This document shows positions 9,799-20,433 of a DNA stretch of 50,919 nucleotides, one piece after another. The DNA lies in contig NZ_CAMYLS010000021.1 in the NCBI RefSeq assembly GCF_947259345.1, forward strand, positions 1 through 50,919. Reading direction: 5' to 3'. The stretch is from an uncultured Maricaulis sp. (lineage in GTDB: Bacteria; Pseudomonadota; Alphaproteobacteria; Caulobacterales; Maricaulaceae). Both the position numbers and the translations under genes were made by a program. The notes under the pieces are model-generated. The model was not told the origin of the DNA. It saw nothing but the letters and a program-made list of their open reading frames with translations, and did not search any database. How positions within the stretch are numbered: the first letter of the stretch is position 1; the number at the start of each line of letters is the position of its first letter.

Positions 9799-9803
9799 GA
9801 ATC
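9799..9803 (+). promoter_or_regulatory. GANTC methylation site near the ftsZ start
   Basis: GAATC lies 35 bases before the ftsZ start; a second GANTC (GACTC) is at 9711-9715, so the two flank the CtrA box. CcrM methylation of such sites affects ftsZ transcription in Caulobacter, probably with GcrA. Function here is inferred. Confidence 0.5.
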
Positions 9804-9837
9804 GTTGTTAACTCCAGTACCGAGCACGGGGTCTCCC

Positions 9838-11478
9838 ATGACGCTGAACCTCTCCATTCCTGAAACGACCGAATTGCGGCCGCGCATTGTCGTCTTTGGT
9901 GTCGGGGGCGCCGGGGGCAATGCCGTCAACAACATGATCGAAGCCAAGCTCGAGGGCGTCGACTTTGTCGTCGCCAATACCGATGCCCAGGCCCTGCAAC
10001 GCTCACAGGCTGAAAAGCGAGTGCAGATGGGGGCGGCGATCACTGAAGGTCTGGGCGCAGGGGCGCGCCCGGAAGTCGGTGAGCAATCGGCAGAAGACTC
10101 GCTCGAGGAGATCCGCGAACACCTGGGCGGTGCCCACATGGTCTTTATCACCGCCGGCATGGGTGGCGGCACCGGTACAGGTGCCGCGCCCGTTGTGGCG
10201 CGTGCGGCCCGTGAAATGGGCATCCTGACCGTCGGCGTCGTCACCAAGCCTTTCCACTTCGAAGGCTCGCGCCGCATGAAGCTGGCCGAGAGCGGTATTG
10301 AACAACTCCAGGATCATGTCGACACGCTGATTGTGATCCCGAACCAGAACCTGTTCCGCATCGCCACCGAAAAGACCACCTTCGCCGAAGCCTTCTCGAT
10401 GGCCGACCAGGTCCTGCATTCCGGCGTTCGCGGGATTACCGATCTCATGGTCATGCCGGGCCTGATCAATCTCGACTTTGCCGATGTGCGTGCGGTGATG
10501 AACGAGATGGGCAAGGCGATGATGGGGACGGGCGAAGCCGGCGGCGAGAAGCGCGCTGTTGAAGCCGCCCAGGCTGCGATCTCCAATCCGCTACTCGATG
10601 ATGTGTCGATGAAGGGCGCGACCGGCGTGCTGATCAACATCACCGGCGGCTATGACATGACCCTCTACGAAGTCGACGAAGCGGCCAATGAGATCCGGGC
10701 GGAAGTCGATCCGGAAGCGAATATCATTGTCGGCTCGACCTTCGACGAGAATATGGACGGTTCCATGCGGGTCTCCGTGGTGGCAACCGGTATTGACGCC
10801 GAGGTGATGGTTCAGGCGGATCCACGCTCTCGCCAGCGCACATCGGCGGCGGCACAGTCCAGCCCGAATGATGCCATCCTGCCCTGGAAACGCACCAATT
10901 CGGACCGCCCCGGACGGGCGATGCCCGAGCGCGGCGCCGAGCCGCGCGTTCAGGAAGCGCGAGCCCCGGAAACGCGACGTGAAGCGCCGGCGTCCCAAGC
11001 AATGCCAGAGCCTCGTCCCGAGGCTGATACCGACAATGAGTTCCAGGTCGAGCCCATGAAGCGCGCGGTGGGCGCCGAGGATTTGTCGGATGCCATATCG
11101 GCCAACTCGATCAATATCGAGCGTGACCCTTATGTCTCCGAAGTCCGCACTTCGCAGACGGAAATGCGCTCTGAAACCCCGCAAGTCGTCCAGGATCAGG
11201 CCCGTCTCGCACAGGAAGCCGAGCGCCTCAACGCACGCTATGAAGAGCGTCGCTCGCATGGCGCCGCGCCCGATCCCGAGGCCAAGGAAGAGAAGCGAGG
11301 CTTCTCGCTCTTCGGCCGCCGCAAGAAGCCGATCGAGCCTGCACCGAAGGCCGCGCCGATCACCAAAACCGCCCCGGTTCAGTCGGCTCAGCGCCCGGCA
11401 TCTGGTGACCTGTTCGGCGACAGTCTCGAAGAAGGCGATCTGGAAATCCCGGCTTTCCTGCGCCGGCAGGCAAACTGA
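9838..11478 (+). CDS. ftsZ: Cell division GTPase FtsZ
   Basis: FtsZ is the tubulin-like GTPase that forms the cytokinetic ring. The 546-residue protein has the N-terminal [13 protein letters not shown], the GTPase signature [13 protein letters not shown] (about residues 107-119), the T7 synergy loop with NLDFADVR, and a core ending near residue 325. A long charged linker of about 200 residues follows, rich in E, R and P, then a basic patch ([10 protein letters not shown]) and the C-terminal FtsA-binding peptide [11 protein letters not shown]. Total length is close to the long Caulobacter-type FtsZ. I chose ATG at 9838, where the conserved part begins. A perfect hairpin terminator follows. Confidence 0.97.
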   Translation: MTLNLSIPETTELRPRIVVFGVGGAGGNAVNNMIEAKLEGVDFVVANTDAQALQRSQAEKRVQMGAAITEGLGAGARPEVGEQSAEDSLEEIREHLGGAHMVFITAGMGGGTGTGAAPVVARAAREMGILTVGVVTKPFHFEGSRRMKLAESGIEQLQDHVDTLIVIPNQNLFRIATEKTTFAEAFSMADQVLHSGVRGITDLMVMPGLINLDFADVRAVMNEMGKAMMGTGEAGGEKRAVEAAQAAISNPLLDDVSMKGATGVLINITGGYDMTLYEVDEAANEIRAEVDPEANIIVGSTFDENMDGSMRVSVVATGIDAEVMVQADPRSRQRTSAAAQSSPNDAILPWKRTNSDRPGRAMPERGAEPRVQEARAPETRREAPASQAMPEPRPEADTDNEFQVEPMKRAVGAEDLSDAISANSINIERDPYVSEVRTSQTEMRSETPQVVQDQARLAQEAERLNARYEERRSHGAAPDPEAKEEKRGFSLFGRRKKPIEPAPKAAPITKTAPVQSAQRPASGDLFGDSLEEGDLEIPAFLRRQAN

Positions 11479-11505
11479 CAGATCAACTATTTGAATTTTA
11501 ACACG

Positions 11506-11537
11506 AAAAAGGGGCGTTCACTCGGGCGCCCCTTTTT
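11506..11537 (+). terminator. Rho-independent terminator after ftsZ
   Basis: A perfect 11-base stem (AAAAAGGGGCG / CGCCCCTTTTT) with a 10-base loop lies 28 bases after the ftsZ stop. The run of five T on the + strand ends the dcw transcript; the A run lets it work in the reverse direction too. Confidence 0.9.
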
Positions 11538-11672
11538 GCTGCAAACGCGTAACAAACCGCAACAATGCTTTAATTGAATGCAGACGCGGCCTGTCGTTCA
11601 CTTCAGACGGGGATGGCGGGTCTGCCATCATTTGTTGTTGAGCGTAACTCTAACGCAGAATGGCGCGTACTC

Positions 11673-12569
11673 GTGATTAACCGGCACACATTGGCGGCTT
11701 CTGTTGTTTTCGCAGGGATTGGTCTGCATTCGGGAGAGCGGGTCCGCATGGTCCTGCAGCCGGCCAGTGCTGGCGCTGGCATCATCTTTGTCCGCTCCGA
11801 TGTAACTGACCGCAACAACCGTATTGCGGCACTGGCCCGCAACGTCAATGAAGTGCGCCTCGGCACCACGATCTCCAATGACGACGGTGTATCGGTCGCG
11901 ACTATCGAGCATCTCATGGCAGCCTTGGCCGGTCTCGGCGTGGATGATGCGGTGATCGAGGTCGAAGGATCCGAAATCCCGGTTATGGATGGGTCTTCGG
12001 AGCCTTTCGTCAAACTCATCCGGCAGGTTGGATTGAAAGCGCACGCGATGCCGCGTCGCGCCATTCAGGTCCTGCGGCCGGTCATGATCGAGGATGATGA
12101 CCGCAGTGCCGGTTTCATGCCGGCACTCAAGCCGTCCATCGAAATCGAGATCAGCTTTGAGCATGCGGCCGTCGGGCGGCAGTCCTGTGCCTTTGATATT
12201 GCCCCGGACATTTTCAGCGATGATATCGCCTCGGCCCGGACTTTCGGATTCCGCAAGGATTACGAAGCCCTCCTCGCGGCCGGCCTGGCCCGTGGTGGCT
12301 CGATGGAGAATGCGGTCGTTCTTGATGATGACGGCATCGCCAATCCGGAAGGTTTGCGATTCAAGGATGAGTTCGTGCGTCACAAGGCGTTGGATGCTCT
12401 GGGTGACATAGCTCTTGCGGGCGCTCCCATCCTGGGCTGCTACCGGGCGACCCGCCCGGGGCATGCCATTAACAATGCCGCTGTTCGGGCCTTGTTGGAT
12501 GATCCGTCCGGTTGGAAGTGGGTCAATTTGCGCGATGTCGAGACCCGCGCGCTCGCGATGGCGCGTTGA
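11673..12569 (+). CDS. lpxC: UDP-3-O-acyl-N-acetylglucosamine deacetylase
   Basis: LpxC is the zinc deacetylase that commits UDP-acyl-GlcNAc to lipid A. The family landmarks are AGIGLHSGERVRM near the N-terminus, the zinc ligand histidine in ATIEHLMAAL, the catalytic region EIPVMDGSSEPF, and DEFVRHKALDALGDIAL, which supplies the other zinc ligands (H and D). The start is uncertain: GTG at 11673 gives the usual leader of about ten residues before GIGLHSG; in-frame ATGs at 11613 and 11574 would add 20-33 residues that look non-conserved. It follows the ftsZ terminator, so it probably has its own promoter. Confidence 0.94.
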   Translation: MINRHTLAASVVFAGIGLHSGERVRMVLQPASAGAGIIFVRSDVTDRNNRIAALARNVNEVRLGTTISNDDGVSVATIEHLMAALAGLGVDDAVIEVEGSEIPVMDGSSEPFVKLIRQVGLKAHAMPRRAIQVLRPVMIEDDDRSAGFMPALKPSIEIEISFEHAAVGRQSCAFDIAPDIFSDDIASARTFGFRKDYEALLAAGLARGGSMENAVVLDDDGIANPEGLRFKDEFVRHKALDALGDIALAGAPILGCYRATRPGHAINNAAVRALLDDPSGWKWVNLRDVETRALAMAR

Positions 12570-12809
12570 ACCGCGCTTTTCCGACTGTACCCACACCTCA
12601 GAATACGCTGTGGATCCATGGCTGCTGACATATCGTCAGGGCAGTTTCGCGCAGCCGTTTTCACCGGCGCCTATGCCTCCCGGCTCATGTGAAAGCATCC
12701 TGAACCCGCTGTTACCTGACAGCGGCCTTTTGCGCGAGCCAATCATCCGCTACAAACCTATTCGAACGGGCGGCCCTTCCGGCTGCCAGAGCTGTTGAGC
12801 CGTGCCTTC

Positions 12810-13640
12810 ATGACCCTTAAGTCGCGTTTAGTTGTCCCGCTTCTCCTGTCCGCCGTCCTGGCTTCCTGTGCCAGTGGCCCGGATACGTCCGTCGCCTATG
12901 TCGAGCGTCCGGCGGAGACGATCTACGCCACCGCCTTCGAATCGCTTGATCGGGGCCAGTTCCCGCTCGCCGCGGCCCAGTTCGACGAAGTCGAGCGCCA
13001 GCACCCCTATTCGGAATGGGCGCGACGCTCGATGCTGATGGCCGCCTATGCCAATTACGAATCGTCGAATTATGAAGAGGCGATCTCCGATGCGCAGCGC
13101 TTTATCTCGCTGCACCCGGGCAATCGCAATGCGGCCTATGCCTACTACCTGATCGCGATTTCTCATTTCGAGCAGATCATGGATGTCGGTCGTGACCAGG
13201 CCGCGACCCAGCAGGCCATGGCCGCGCTTGAGCAGGTTGTGCGCCGCTTCCCGGAAAGCCGTTATGCGACGGATGCGCGTCTGAAAATCGACATGACGCG
13301 CGACCATCTTGCCGGCAAGGAAATGAGTGTCGGCCGCTGGTATCTGCGCCGCGGTTATCATCTGGCCGCCATCAATCGTTTCCAGAATGTGCTGCGCGAG
13401 TACGGCAATACCAGCCATGTGCCGGAAGCCCTGCACCGACTGGTCGAGTCCTATGTCTCGCTGGGTGTCGACGAGGAAGCCCGCCAGGTTGCGGCCGTCC
13501 TCGGTTATAATTTCCCGGGCAGTGAATGGTATGAGGACAGCTATGACCTCCTCACACGTGAGGGGATCTCGATTGGCGAAGCCATCGAGCAGGCTGACCC
13601 GACCTTCCTTGAACGGGCCATGCAACGCCTGTTTGGCTGA
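12810..13640 (+). CDS. bamD: Outer membrane assembly lipoprotein BamD
   Basis: BamD is the essential TPR lipoprotein of the BAM complex that inserts beta-barrel proteins in the outer membrane. The 276-residue product has a lipoprotein signal ending in the lipobox LASC (lipidated Cys at residue 20). TPR repeats follow: ATAFESLDRGQFPLAAAQFDEVERQHPYSEWA, then NYEEAISDAQRFISLHPGN and AAINRFQNVLREYGNTSHVPEALHRL in order. The ATG at 12810 is preferred to a TTG five codons upstream. The 240 bases before it hold no gene I can support and presumably its promoter. recN begins 27 bases downstream. Confidence 0.93.
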   Translation: MTLKSRLVVPLLLSAVLASCASGPDTSVAYVERPAETIYATAFESLDRGQFPLAAAQFDEVERQHPYSEWARRSMLMAAYANYESSNYEEAISDAQRFISLHPGNRNAAYAYYLIAISHFEQIMDVGRDQAATQQAMAALEQVVRRFPESRYATDARLKIDMTRDHLAGKEMSVGRWYLRRGYHLAAINRFQNVLREYGNTSHVPEALHRLVESYVSLGVDEEARQVAAVLGYNFPGSEWYEDSYDLLTREGISIGEAIEQADPTFLERAMQRLFG

Positions 13641-13667
13641 TCCGGTTCGGGGGTGCCTACGCACTGA

Positions 13668-15365
13668 ATGCTGCTCTCCCTCTCTATTCGCAATGTCGTC
13701 CTGATCGACGCGCTTGATGCCGCGTTCGACGGTGGATTGTGTGCGCTCACCGGTGAGACCGGCGCGGGCAAATCCATCCTTCTCGGGGCCCTGGGCCTGG
13801 CGGCCGGAGAGCGCGCTGATCGTGCCCAGGTCCGCAGCGGCGCTGACGAGGCTCAGGCTATTGCCGAATTCGACCTGCCGACCGGACATCCGGCCTGGCA
13901 AGTGATCGAGGAGGCGGGTCTGACCGTCGAACCGGGTGAGCCTCTGATCCTGCGCCGCCGTCTCGGCGAAGACGGCCGATCACGGGCCCATGTCAATGAC
14001 CAGCCTGCCAGTATCGGCCTGTTGCGCGGACTGGGTGACGTGTTGGTTGAAGTCCATGGCCAGCATGATGGTCGCGGTCTGATGGATCCGCGCACGCACC
14101 GCACCTATCTCGATAGTTTCGCCGGTCACGCCGCCTTGGTGGCAAGCTGTCGCACAGCCTGGCGTGGCTTGAGCGAGGCGCAGCGCAAGCTGGATGAGCT
14201 GGTGACAGCCAATCAGGCCTCTGACAGCGAACAGGATTTCCTGCGCCATGCCATCGAGGAACTGGACCGTCTTGATCCGCGCCCTGGCGAGGAAGCGGAA
14301 CTCGCCGAGGAGCGACAATTCCTGCAAGGCGCCGAGCGAGCCCTGGGCGATCTTCAGGAAGCCCAGCAGGCGCTGGCCGGTGAGGGGGGCGGGCTGGAAT
14401 CGCGCCTCAATGCTGCCCTGCGCGGTCTGGAGCGCGTTCGTGATCATATCGGCACCGGCGGCGGCAATGCCGGGGCTGCGCTTGAGCGGGCCTCCACGGC
14501 GATTGACCGCGCCCTGATTGAATTTGCCGAAGCCGAGGATGCGCTCGGTGATGCGGCCCAGGCTTTCGATGTCGAGCCGGGCCGCCTGAACGAGGTCGAG
14601 GAGCGTCTCTTTGCCCTGCGGGGGCTGGCCCGCAAGCATCATGTCGCGCCCGATGATCTGGCCGAGCTGCATGGACAACTGACCCTGCAGCTCGACGGGA
14701 TCGAGAATGCCACGGACCGCATTGCCGAAGCCGAGTCGGCGGTGAAGGCCGCGCGCGCCCGTTATGATGACGCCGCCCATGCACTCAGCCGCAGTCGCGA
14801 GAAAGCGGGCAAGGCGCTTTCGTCGGCAGTGGCGAGCGAGTTGCCGCCGCTGAAAATGGACAAGGCGCGCTTCCGCGTCGCGATCAATTCCGATGATGAC
14901 AAGGCCGGTCCGGACGGACGCGATCATGTCGTCTTTGAAGTCGCGACCAATCCGGGTTCGCCCTTCGGTGCGCTCGACAAGATTGCCTCGGGCGGTGAAC
15001 TCTCGCGCTTCGGTCTGGCCCTGAAAGTGGCGCTGGCCGGCGAGGATGACGGCCTGGTCCTGGTCTTTGACGAGGTCGACCAAGGCGTTGGCGGGGCTGT
15101 GGCCGATGCGGTCGGTCGTCGCCTCAAGCGCCTCGCCGCCAAGGGGCAGACCCTGGTCGTCACCCACTCGCCGCAAGTCGCGGCCCTGGCCGACCATCAC
15201 TGGCAGATCGTCAAGTCGGATGATGGCAAGGGCGGGGTGCGGACCACGCTGATCAAGCTGGAGGGCGAAGCCCGGCGCGAGGAGATTGCCCGCATGCTAT
15301 CGGGCGCTGACATTACTGACGCCGCACGGGCCCAGGCCGATGCCCTGATGGCCGTCGAGGCGTAA
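13668..15365 (+). CDS. recN: DNA repair protein RecN
   Basis: RecN is an SMC-like ATPase that acts early in double-strand break repair. The 565-residue protein has an N-terminal head with Walker A (LTGETGAGKSILLGALGLAAG, about residues 28-48) and LVEVHGQHDGRGL. A long coiled-coil region runs from about 160 to 370. The C-terminal head has the ABC signature ASGGELSRFGLALK, Walker B LVLVFDEVDQGVGG and the switch histidine TLVVTHSPQVAALAD. Length is normal. It lies between bamD and ligA on the same strand with short spacers, a layout common in alphaproteobacteria. Confidence 0.96.
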   Translation: MLLSLSIRNVVLIDALDAAFDGGLCALTGETGAGKSILLGALGLAAGERADRAQVRSGADEAQAIAEFDLPTGHPAWQVIEEAGLTVEPGEPLILRRRLGEDGRSRAHVNDQPASIGLLRGLGDVLVEVHGQHDGRGLMDPRTHRTYLDSFAGHAALVASCRTAWRGLSEAQRKLDELVTANQASDSEQDFLRHAIEELDRLDPRPGEEAELAEERQFLQGAERALGDLQEAQQALAGEGGGLESRLNAALRGLERVRDHIGTGGGNAGAALERASTAIDRALIEFAEAEDALGDAAQAFDVEPGRLNEVEERLFALRGLARKHHVAPDDLAELHGQLTLQLDGIENATDRIAEAESAVKAARARYDDAAHALSRSREKAGKALSSAVASELPPLKMDKARFRVAINSDDDKAGPDGRDHVVFEVATNPGSPFGALDKIASGGELSRFGLALKVALAGEDDGLVLVFDEVDQGVGGAVADAVGRRLKRLAAKGQTLVVTHSPQVAALADHHWQIVKSDDGKGGVRTTLIKLEGEARREEIARMLSGADITDAARAQADALMAVEA

Positions 15366-15383
15366 ACTGCACGCTCCGACTGA

Positions 15384-17507
<2,124 letters not shown>

Positions 17508-17539
17508 GGGTCGGGGCGTTCGTCTGACCCATGGGTAAA

Positions 17540-17677
17540 ACCGTCATCCCACGGCTTGTCCGGGGGACCCCTGCTACCCAATTGACGCAGGTGCACGGCG
17601 TGCTCAATGTCTCTATCGGCAATCTGTTGGCTGCGGTCCCCCGGATGCCCGCTGCGCGATCACCGTGGGATGACGGT
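17540..17677. repeat. Inverted repeat between convergent ligA and lipoprotein gene
   Basis: The ends match as ACCGTCATCCCACGG (left) and its complement (right), and CCGGGGGACC also occurs in both arms. The 138-base element fills the gap between the ligA stop and the convergent gene at 17712. Its GTCATCCC ends match the element at 4204-4374, so both may belong to one broad class of dispersed palindromes. It may also end transcription from both sides. Confidence 0.7.
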
Positions 17678-17711
17678 GGTTATATCGTTGATGGAATGCT
17701 GTGATGTTGGC

Positions 17712-18242
17712 TCATTCCACCAGCCGATAAACCCCGTCTATCGGCATGTCTTCGCCCATCGCATCGACATAGCTCAGCATCACGCCGACCAGCCGGTCCC
17801 AGTCGTCGACGCGGCAGTAACCGCGTTCTTCCTCATGCTCGGTGACGTCATAGCGTTCGAGCACGACCGCTTCGACATTACGGCATTCCGGTGCGTGATA
17901 GGTGGCGACACCGCCGGGGAAAACCCGCAGCAGGCCATAACTCCAATTCTCCTCATCGCGCCGCTGGGCGATGTAGAGACCATCGGCGATTTCCTTCAGC
18001 CGGACGCCCCCATGCGGGAAGCTGTCATCATCGGAGACATAGCGGCCCCAGCTGTGTTCGATCTCGCCGGTCCAGGCCGGGCGATCGAAGGGCGTGACGC
18101 CATCGGTCAGATAGGGCGTATGGCTGTAGATGCCTTCCTCGAGCGGGAAGTCGGCCTGGCCGCGGGAAATCAGGGCATCCTCGGAATAAAAGCAGCCGCC
18201 CAGAAAGGCGGCTGCAGTGAGGATGATGGCGGGTGCGCGCAC
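17712..18242 (-). CDS. Putative lipoprotein of unknown function
   Basis: The 176-residue product begins with a short hydrophobic signal and a lipobox (FLGGC, Cys at residue 17), so it is probably a membrane-anchored lipoprotein. I do not recognise the mature domain. It is acidic with many aromatic residues (HTPYLTDGV, GEIEHSWGRYVSDDDS) and has two more cysteines (HAPEC and RGYC) that could pair in the periplasm. The GTG start shares one base with the pepP stop (TAGTG), so the two are probably co-transcribed. Confidence 0.75.
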   Translation of the reverse strand: MRAPAIILTAAAFLGGCFYSEDALISRGQADFPLEEGIYSHTPYLTDGVTPFDRPAWTGEIEHSWGRYVSDDDSFPHGGVRLKEIADGLYIAQRRDEENWSYGLLRVFPGGVATYHAPECRNVEAVVLERYDVTEHEEERGYCRVDDWDRLVGVMLSYVDAMGEDMPIDGVYRLVE

Positions 18243-20080
18243 TAGGGCGTGGCTCCCGCAATCGGCTCGGTGGCCTTGATCAGCCAGTCGGCGACTTCGC
18301 CCTCGACCAGCGGCAAGACGCGCTCGCGCACCAGGGCGTGATAGCTGTCCAGCCAGGCGATCTCATCTCCGGTCAGCAGATGGGTATCGATCAGACCCTT
18401 GTGGATCGGCGCCATGGTGACGGTTTCAAAGCCCAGCATCGGGCGTTCGCCACCGGGTATCTCGGCGGCCTCGGTCACCACTTGCAAATTCTCGATCCGG
18501 ATGCCGAACCCGTCTTCCTTGTAATAGCCCGGCTCGTTGGAGAGGATCATGCCCGGCTCCAGCGGCACCGCATTGGGCGCCTTGGAAATCCGCTGCGGAC
18601 CTTCATGCACGCCCAGGAAACTGCCCACGCCATGACCGGTGCCATGGTCATAGTCAAAGCCGGCCTGCCACAAGGGGAAGCGGGCCAGGATATCCAGTTG
18701 CGTTCCCGTGGTGCCCTTTGGAAAGCGCACCATGGACAGGGCAATATGGCCCTTCAGCACGCGGGTATATTGCGTCTTCATCTCGGCTGTTGGGTCACCG
18801 ATGGGCACGGTGCGAGTGATGTCGGTCGTGCCGTCCGGATATTGGCCGCCACTATCGACCAGGAAGAGCGAACCGGGTGTCAGTTTGAGGTTGGAAGCTT
18901 CCGACACGCGATAATGCGCGAAAGCGGCATTGCCCTGGGCGCCCGAAATCGTGTCGAAGGACAGGTCGCGCAGTTCCGGCAATTCCTTGCGCAGGCTTTC
19001 CAGTTTCTGCGCCGCCTGGATCTCGTCGACCTCGCCGGACTGGGCCTCGGTATCGAGCCAGTGCAGGAAACGCGTGATGGCGCCGCCATCGCGGATATGC
19101 GCCTGACGCGAGCCTTCCACTTCAGCCGGATTCTTGGCCGCCTTGGGACGCATCACCGGGTCTTCCAGCGACTGTACCTCGGCGCCGCCGGATTTCAGCA
19201 TCTCGAACACCCAGGCCGACGCCGTGGTCGGGTCAACGCGGACTTTCTTGCCTTCAAGCTCGGCGAGGCCGGCCCCGAATTCGCTCTCCGGACGCACGGC
19301 GATCTCGTTGCCGAGATGGGAGCGGGTTTCGTCGGTCAGCTTGTCCGGATCGACGAAGAAGGTCGCGGTGCCATCCTTGTGGATCAGGGCCGCGGACAGG
19401 GGCAGGGGCGAGCGGGAGACGTCGCCGCCCCGCACGTTGAACAGCCAGGCGATGGAGGGCGGTGCGGTGATCACGGCCGCGTCGGCACCGCCGCGTTCGA
19501 TGGCAATTCCGATGCGCTGGCGCTTGGAAGCATGATCCTCGCCGGCAAACTCGATCGGGTGCGGGATGATGTCGGCCTTGGGTGCCGCCGGACGGTCGGT
19601 CCAGGCGACATCGATCGGATTGGTGTCGACCGAGACCAGTTCGACCCCGGCCCGCATGGCAGCTGTCTGAAGCAGATCGAGCGCGGCCGGGCTGTGCAGG
19701 CGGGCGTCATAGCCGATCTTCTCACCCTTGCGGCCATTCTCCTCGATCCAGCCATACAGGCCCTGGCCAACCAGGTCGCACTGGTCGAACAGGCTGGTAT
19801 CGGTTTGCTGGCGGCCCTGCGCCGTGTAGCGGCCGTCCACCAGGAGGGCGGCACGGTCAGCCATGACAATGGCGGCACCGGCAGAGCCGGAAAAGCCGGT
19901 CGCCCACAGGAGCCGCTCATTGCAGTCCGGCAGGTATTCATTGTCATACTCATCCTCGTGCGGGATGAGGAAGCCATCCAGGCCAAGCGTTTTCAGCGCA
20001 GCGCGCAGCTTGGGCAGGTTTTCGCGGCCATAATGCGGGCCGCCCTTAACGTCGAAAGTCTGGGAAATCATCTGGGTCAT
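18242..20080 (-). CDS. Xaa-Pro aminopeptidase (M24B family)
   Basis: This aminopeptidase P-type metalloenzyme cleaves N-terminal residues before proline. The protein of about 612 residues has two creatinase-like N-terminal domains (LDGFLIPHEDEYDNEYLPDC; ALLVDGRYTAQ) and a C-terminal pita-bread catalytic domain. The metal ligands are seen in DSGGQYPDGTTDITR (two Asp), GTGHGVGSFLGVHEGP (His), NEPGYYKEDGFGIRIEN (Glu) and a final Glu. The double N-terminal domain and length match the long cytosolic APP1-like form. I chose ATG at 20080; an in-frame start at 20116 exists. Confidence 0.93.
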   Translation of the reverse strand: MTQMISQTFDVKGGPHYGRENLPKLRAALKTLGLDGFLIPHEDEYDNEYLPDCNERLLWATGFSGSAGAAIVMADRAALLVDGRYTAQGRQQTDTSLFDQCDLVGQGLYGWIEENGRKGEKIGYDARLHSPAALDLLQTAAMRAGVELVSVDTNPIDVAWTDRPAAPKADIIPHPIEFAGEDHASKRQRIGIAIERGGADAAVITAPPSIAWLFNVRGGDVSRSPLPLSAALIHKDGTATFFVDPDKLTDETRSHLGNEIAVRPESEFGAGLAELEGKKVRVDPTTASAWVFEMLKSGGAEVQSLEDPVMRPKAAKNPAEVEGSRQAHIRDGGAITRFLHWLDTEAQSGEVDEIQAAQKLESLRKELPELRDLSFDTISGAQGNAAFAHYRVSEASNLKLTPGSLFLVDSGGQYPDGTTDITRTVPIGDPTAEMKTQYTRVLKGHIALSMVRFPKGTTGTQLDILARFPLWQAGFDYDHGTGHGVGSFLGVHEGPQRISKAPNAVPLEPGMILSNEPGYYKEDGFGIRIENLQVVTEAAEIPGGERPMLGFETVTMAPIHKGLIDTHLLTGDEIAWLDSYHALVRERVLPLVEGEVADWLIKATEPIAGATP

Positions 20081-20271
20081 GGCGGGCAAGGTATGCGTGT
20101 CGCCGGGGCGGTTCAATGTTTGTCAGCGGAGGCGCACCCGTCGCGTGCACCGGTGTCTGTGCATACCGTGTTTACCACGCCATGCAATTGCGCAGTCCTG
20201 ACTTGCGGAAGCGGCGCTTCGCAGACGCAGCAATCCATGGCTAAAGCGCGGGGAATTCAAAGGAGTTTCCC

Positions 20272-20433
20272 ATGCTGTACGGGATTGATGACTGGCGCTC
20301 CATGAACGCCAACGACATGCTCAACCGCTCGCTGGAGCGCAACCGTTCGCGCAGCGGCATCCGCGCCCTGCCGCGCACCAATGATGTCAACGCTTTCCTT
20401 GCCAGTTTCGGCCTCAAGGGCAAGCGCGCCTGA
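20272..20433 (+). CDS. 53-residue small basic protein, unknown function
   Basis: A short reading frame starts at ATG 20272 after a strong ribosome site (AAAGGAG, 6 bases before). It encodes 53 residues beginning MLYGIDDWRSMNAND and ending GLKGKRA. It is rich in Arg/Asn (LNRSLERNRSRSG) and has no signal or membrane segment. Its stop at 20431-20433 directly abuts the stop of the convergent LytTR gene. A 190-base spacer before it, shared with the divergent pepP, can hold a promoter. I do not recognise the family; a small DNA/RNA-binding or regulatory protein is possible but unproven. Confidence 0.6.
   Translation: MLYGIDDWRSMNANDMLNRSLERNRSRSGIRALPRTNDVNAFLASFGLKGKRA

Noticed and set aside
18233-20305. 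690-codon open frame on the + strand
   Set aside because: It is antisense to the Xaa-Pro aminopeptidase, whose metal-binding motifs are all present. Long antisense frames are common in GC-rich DNA.
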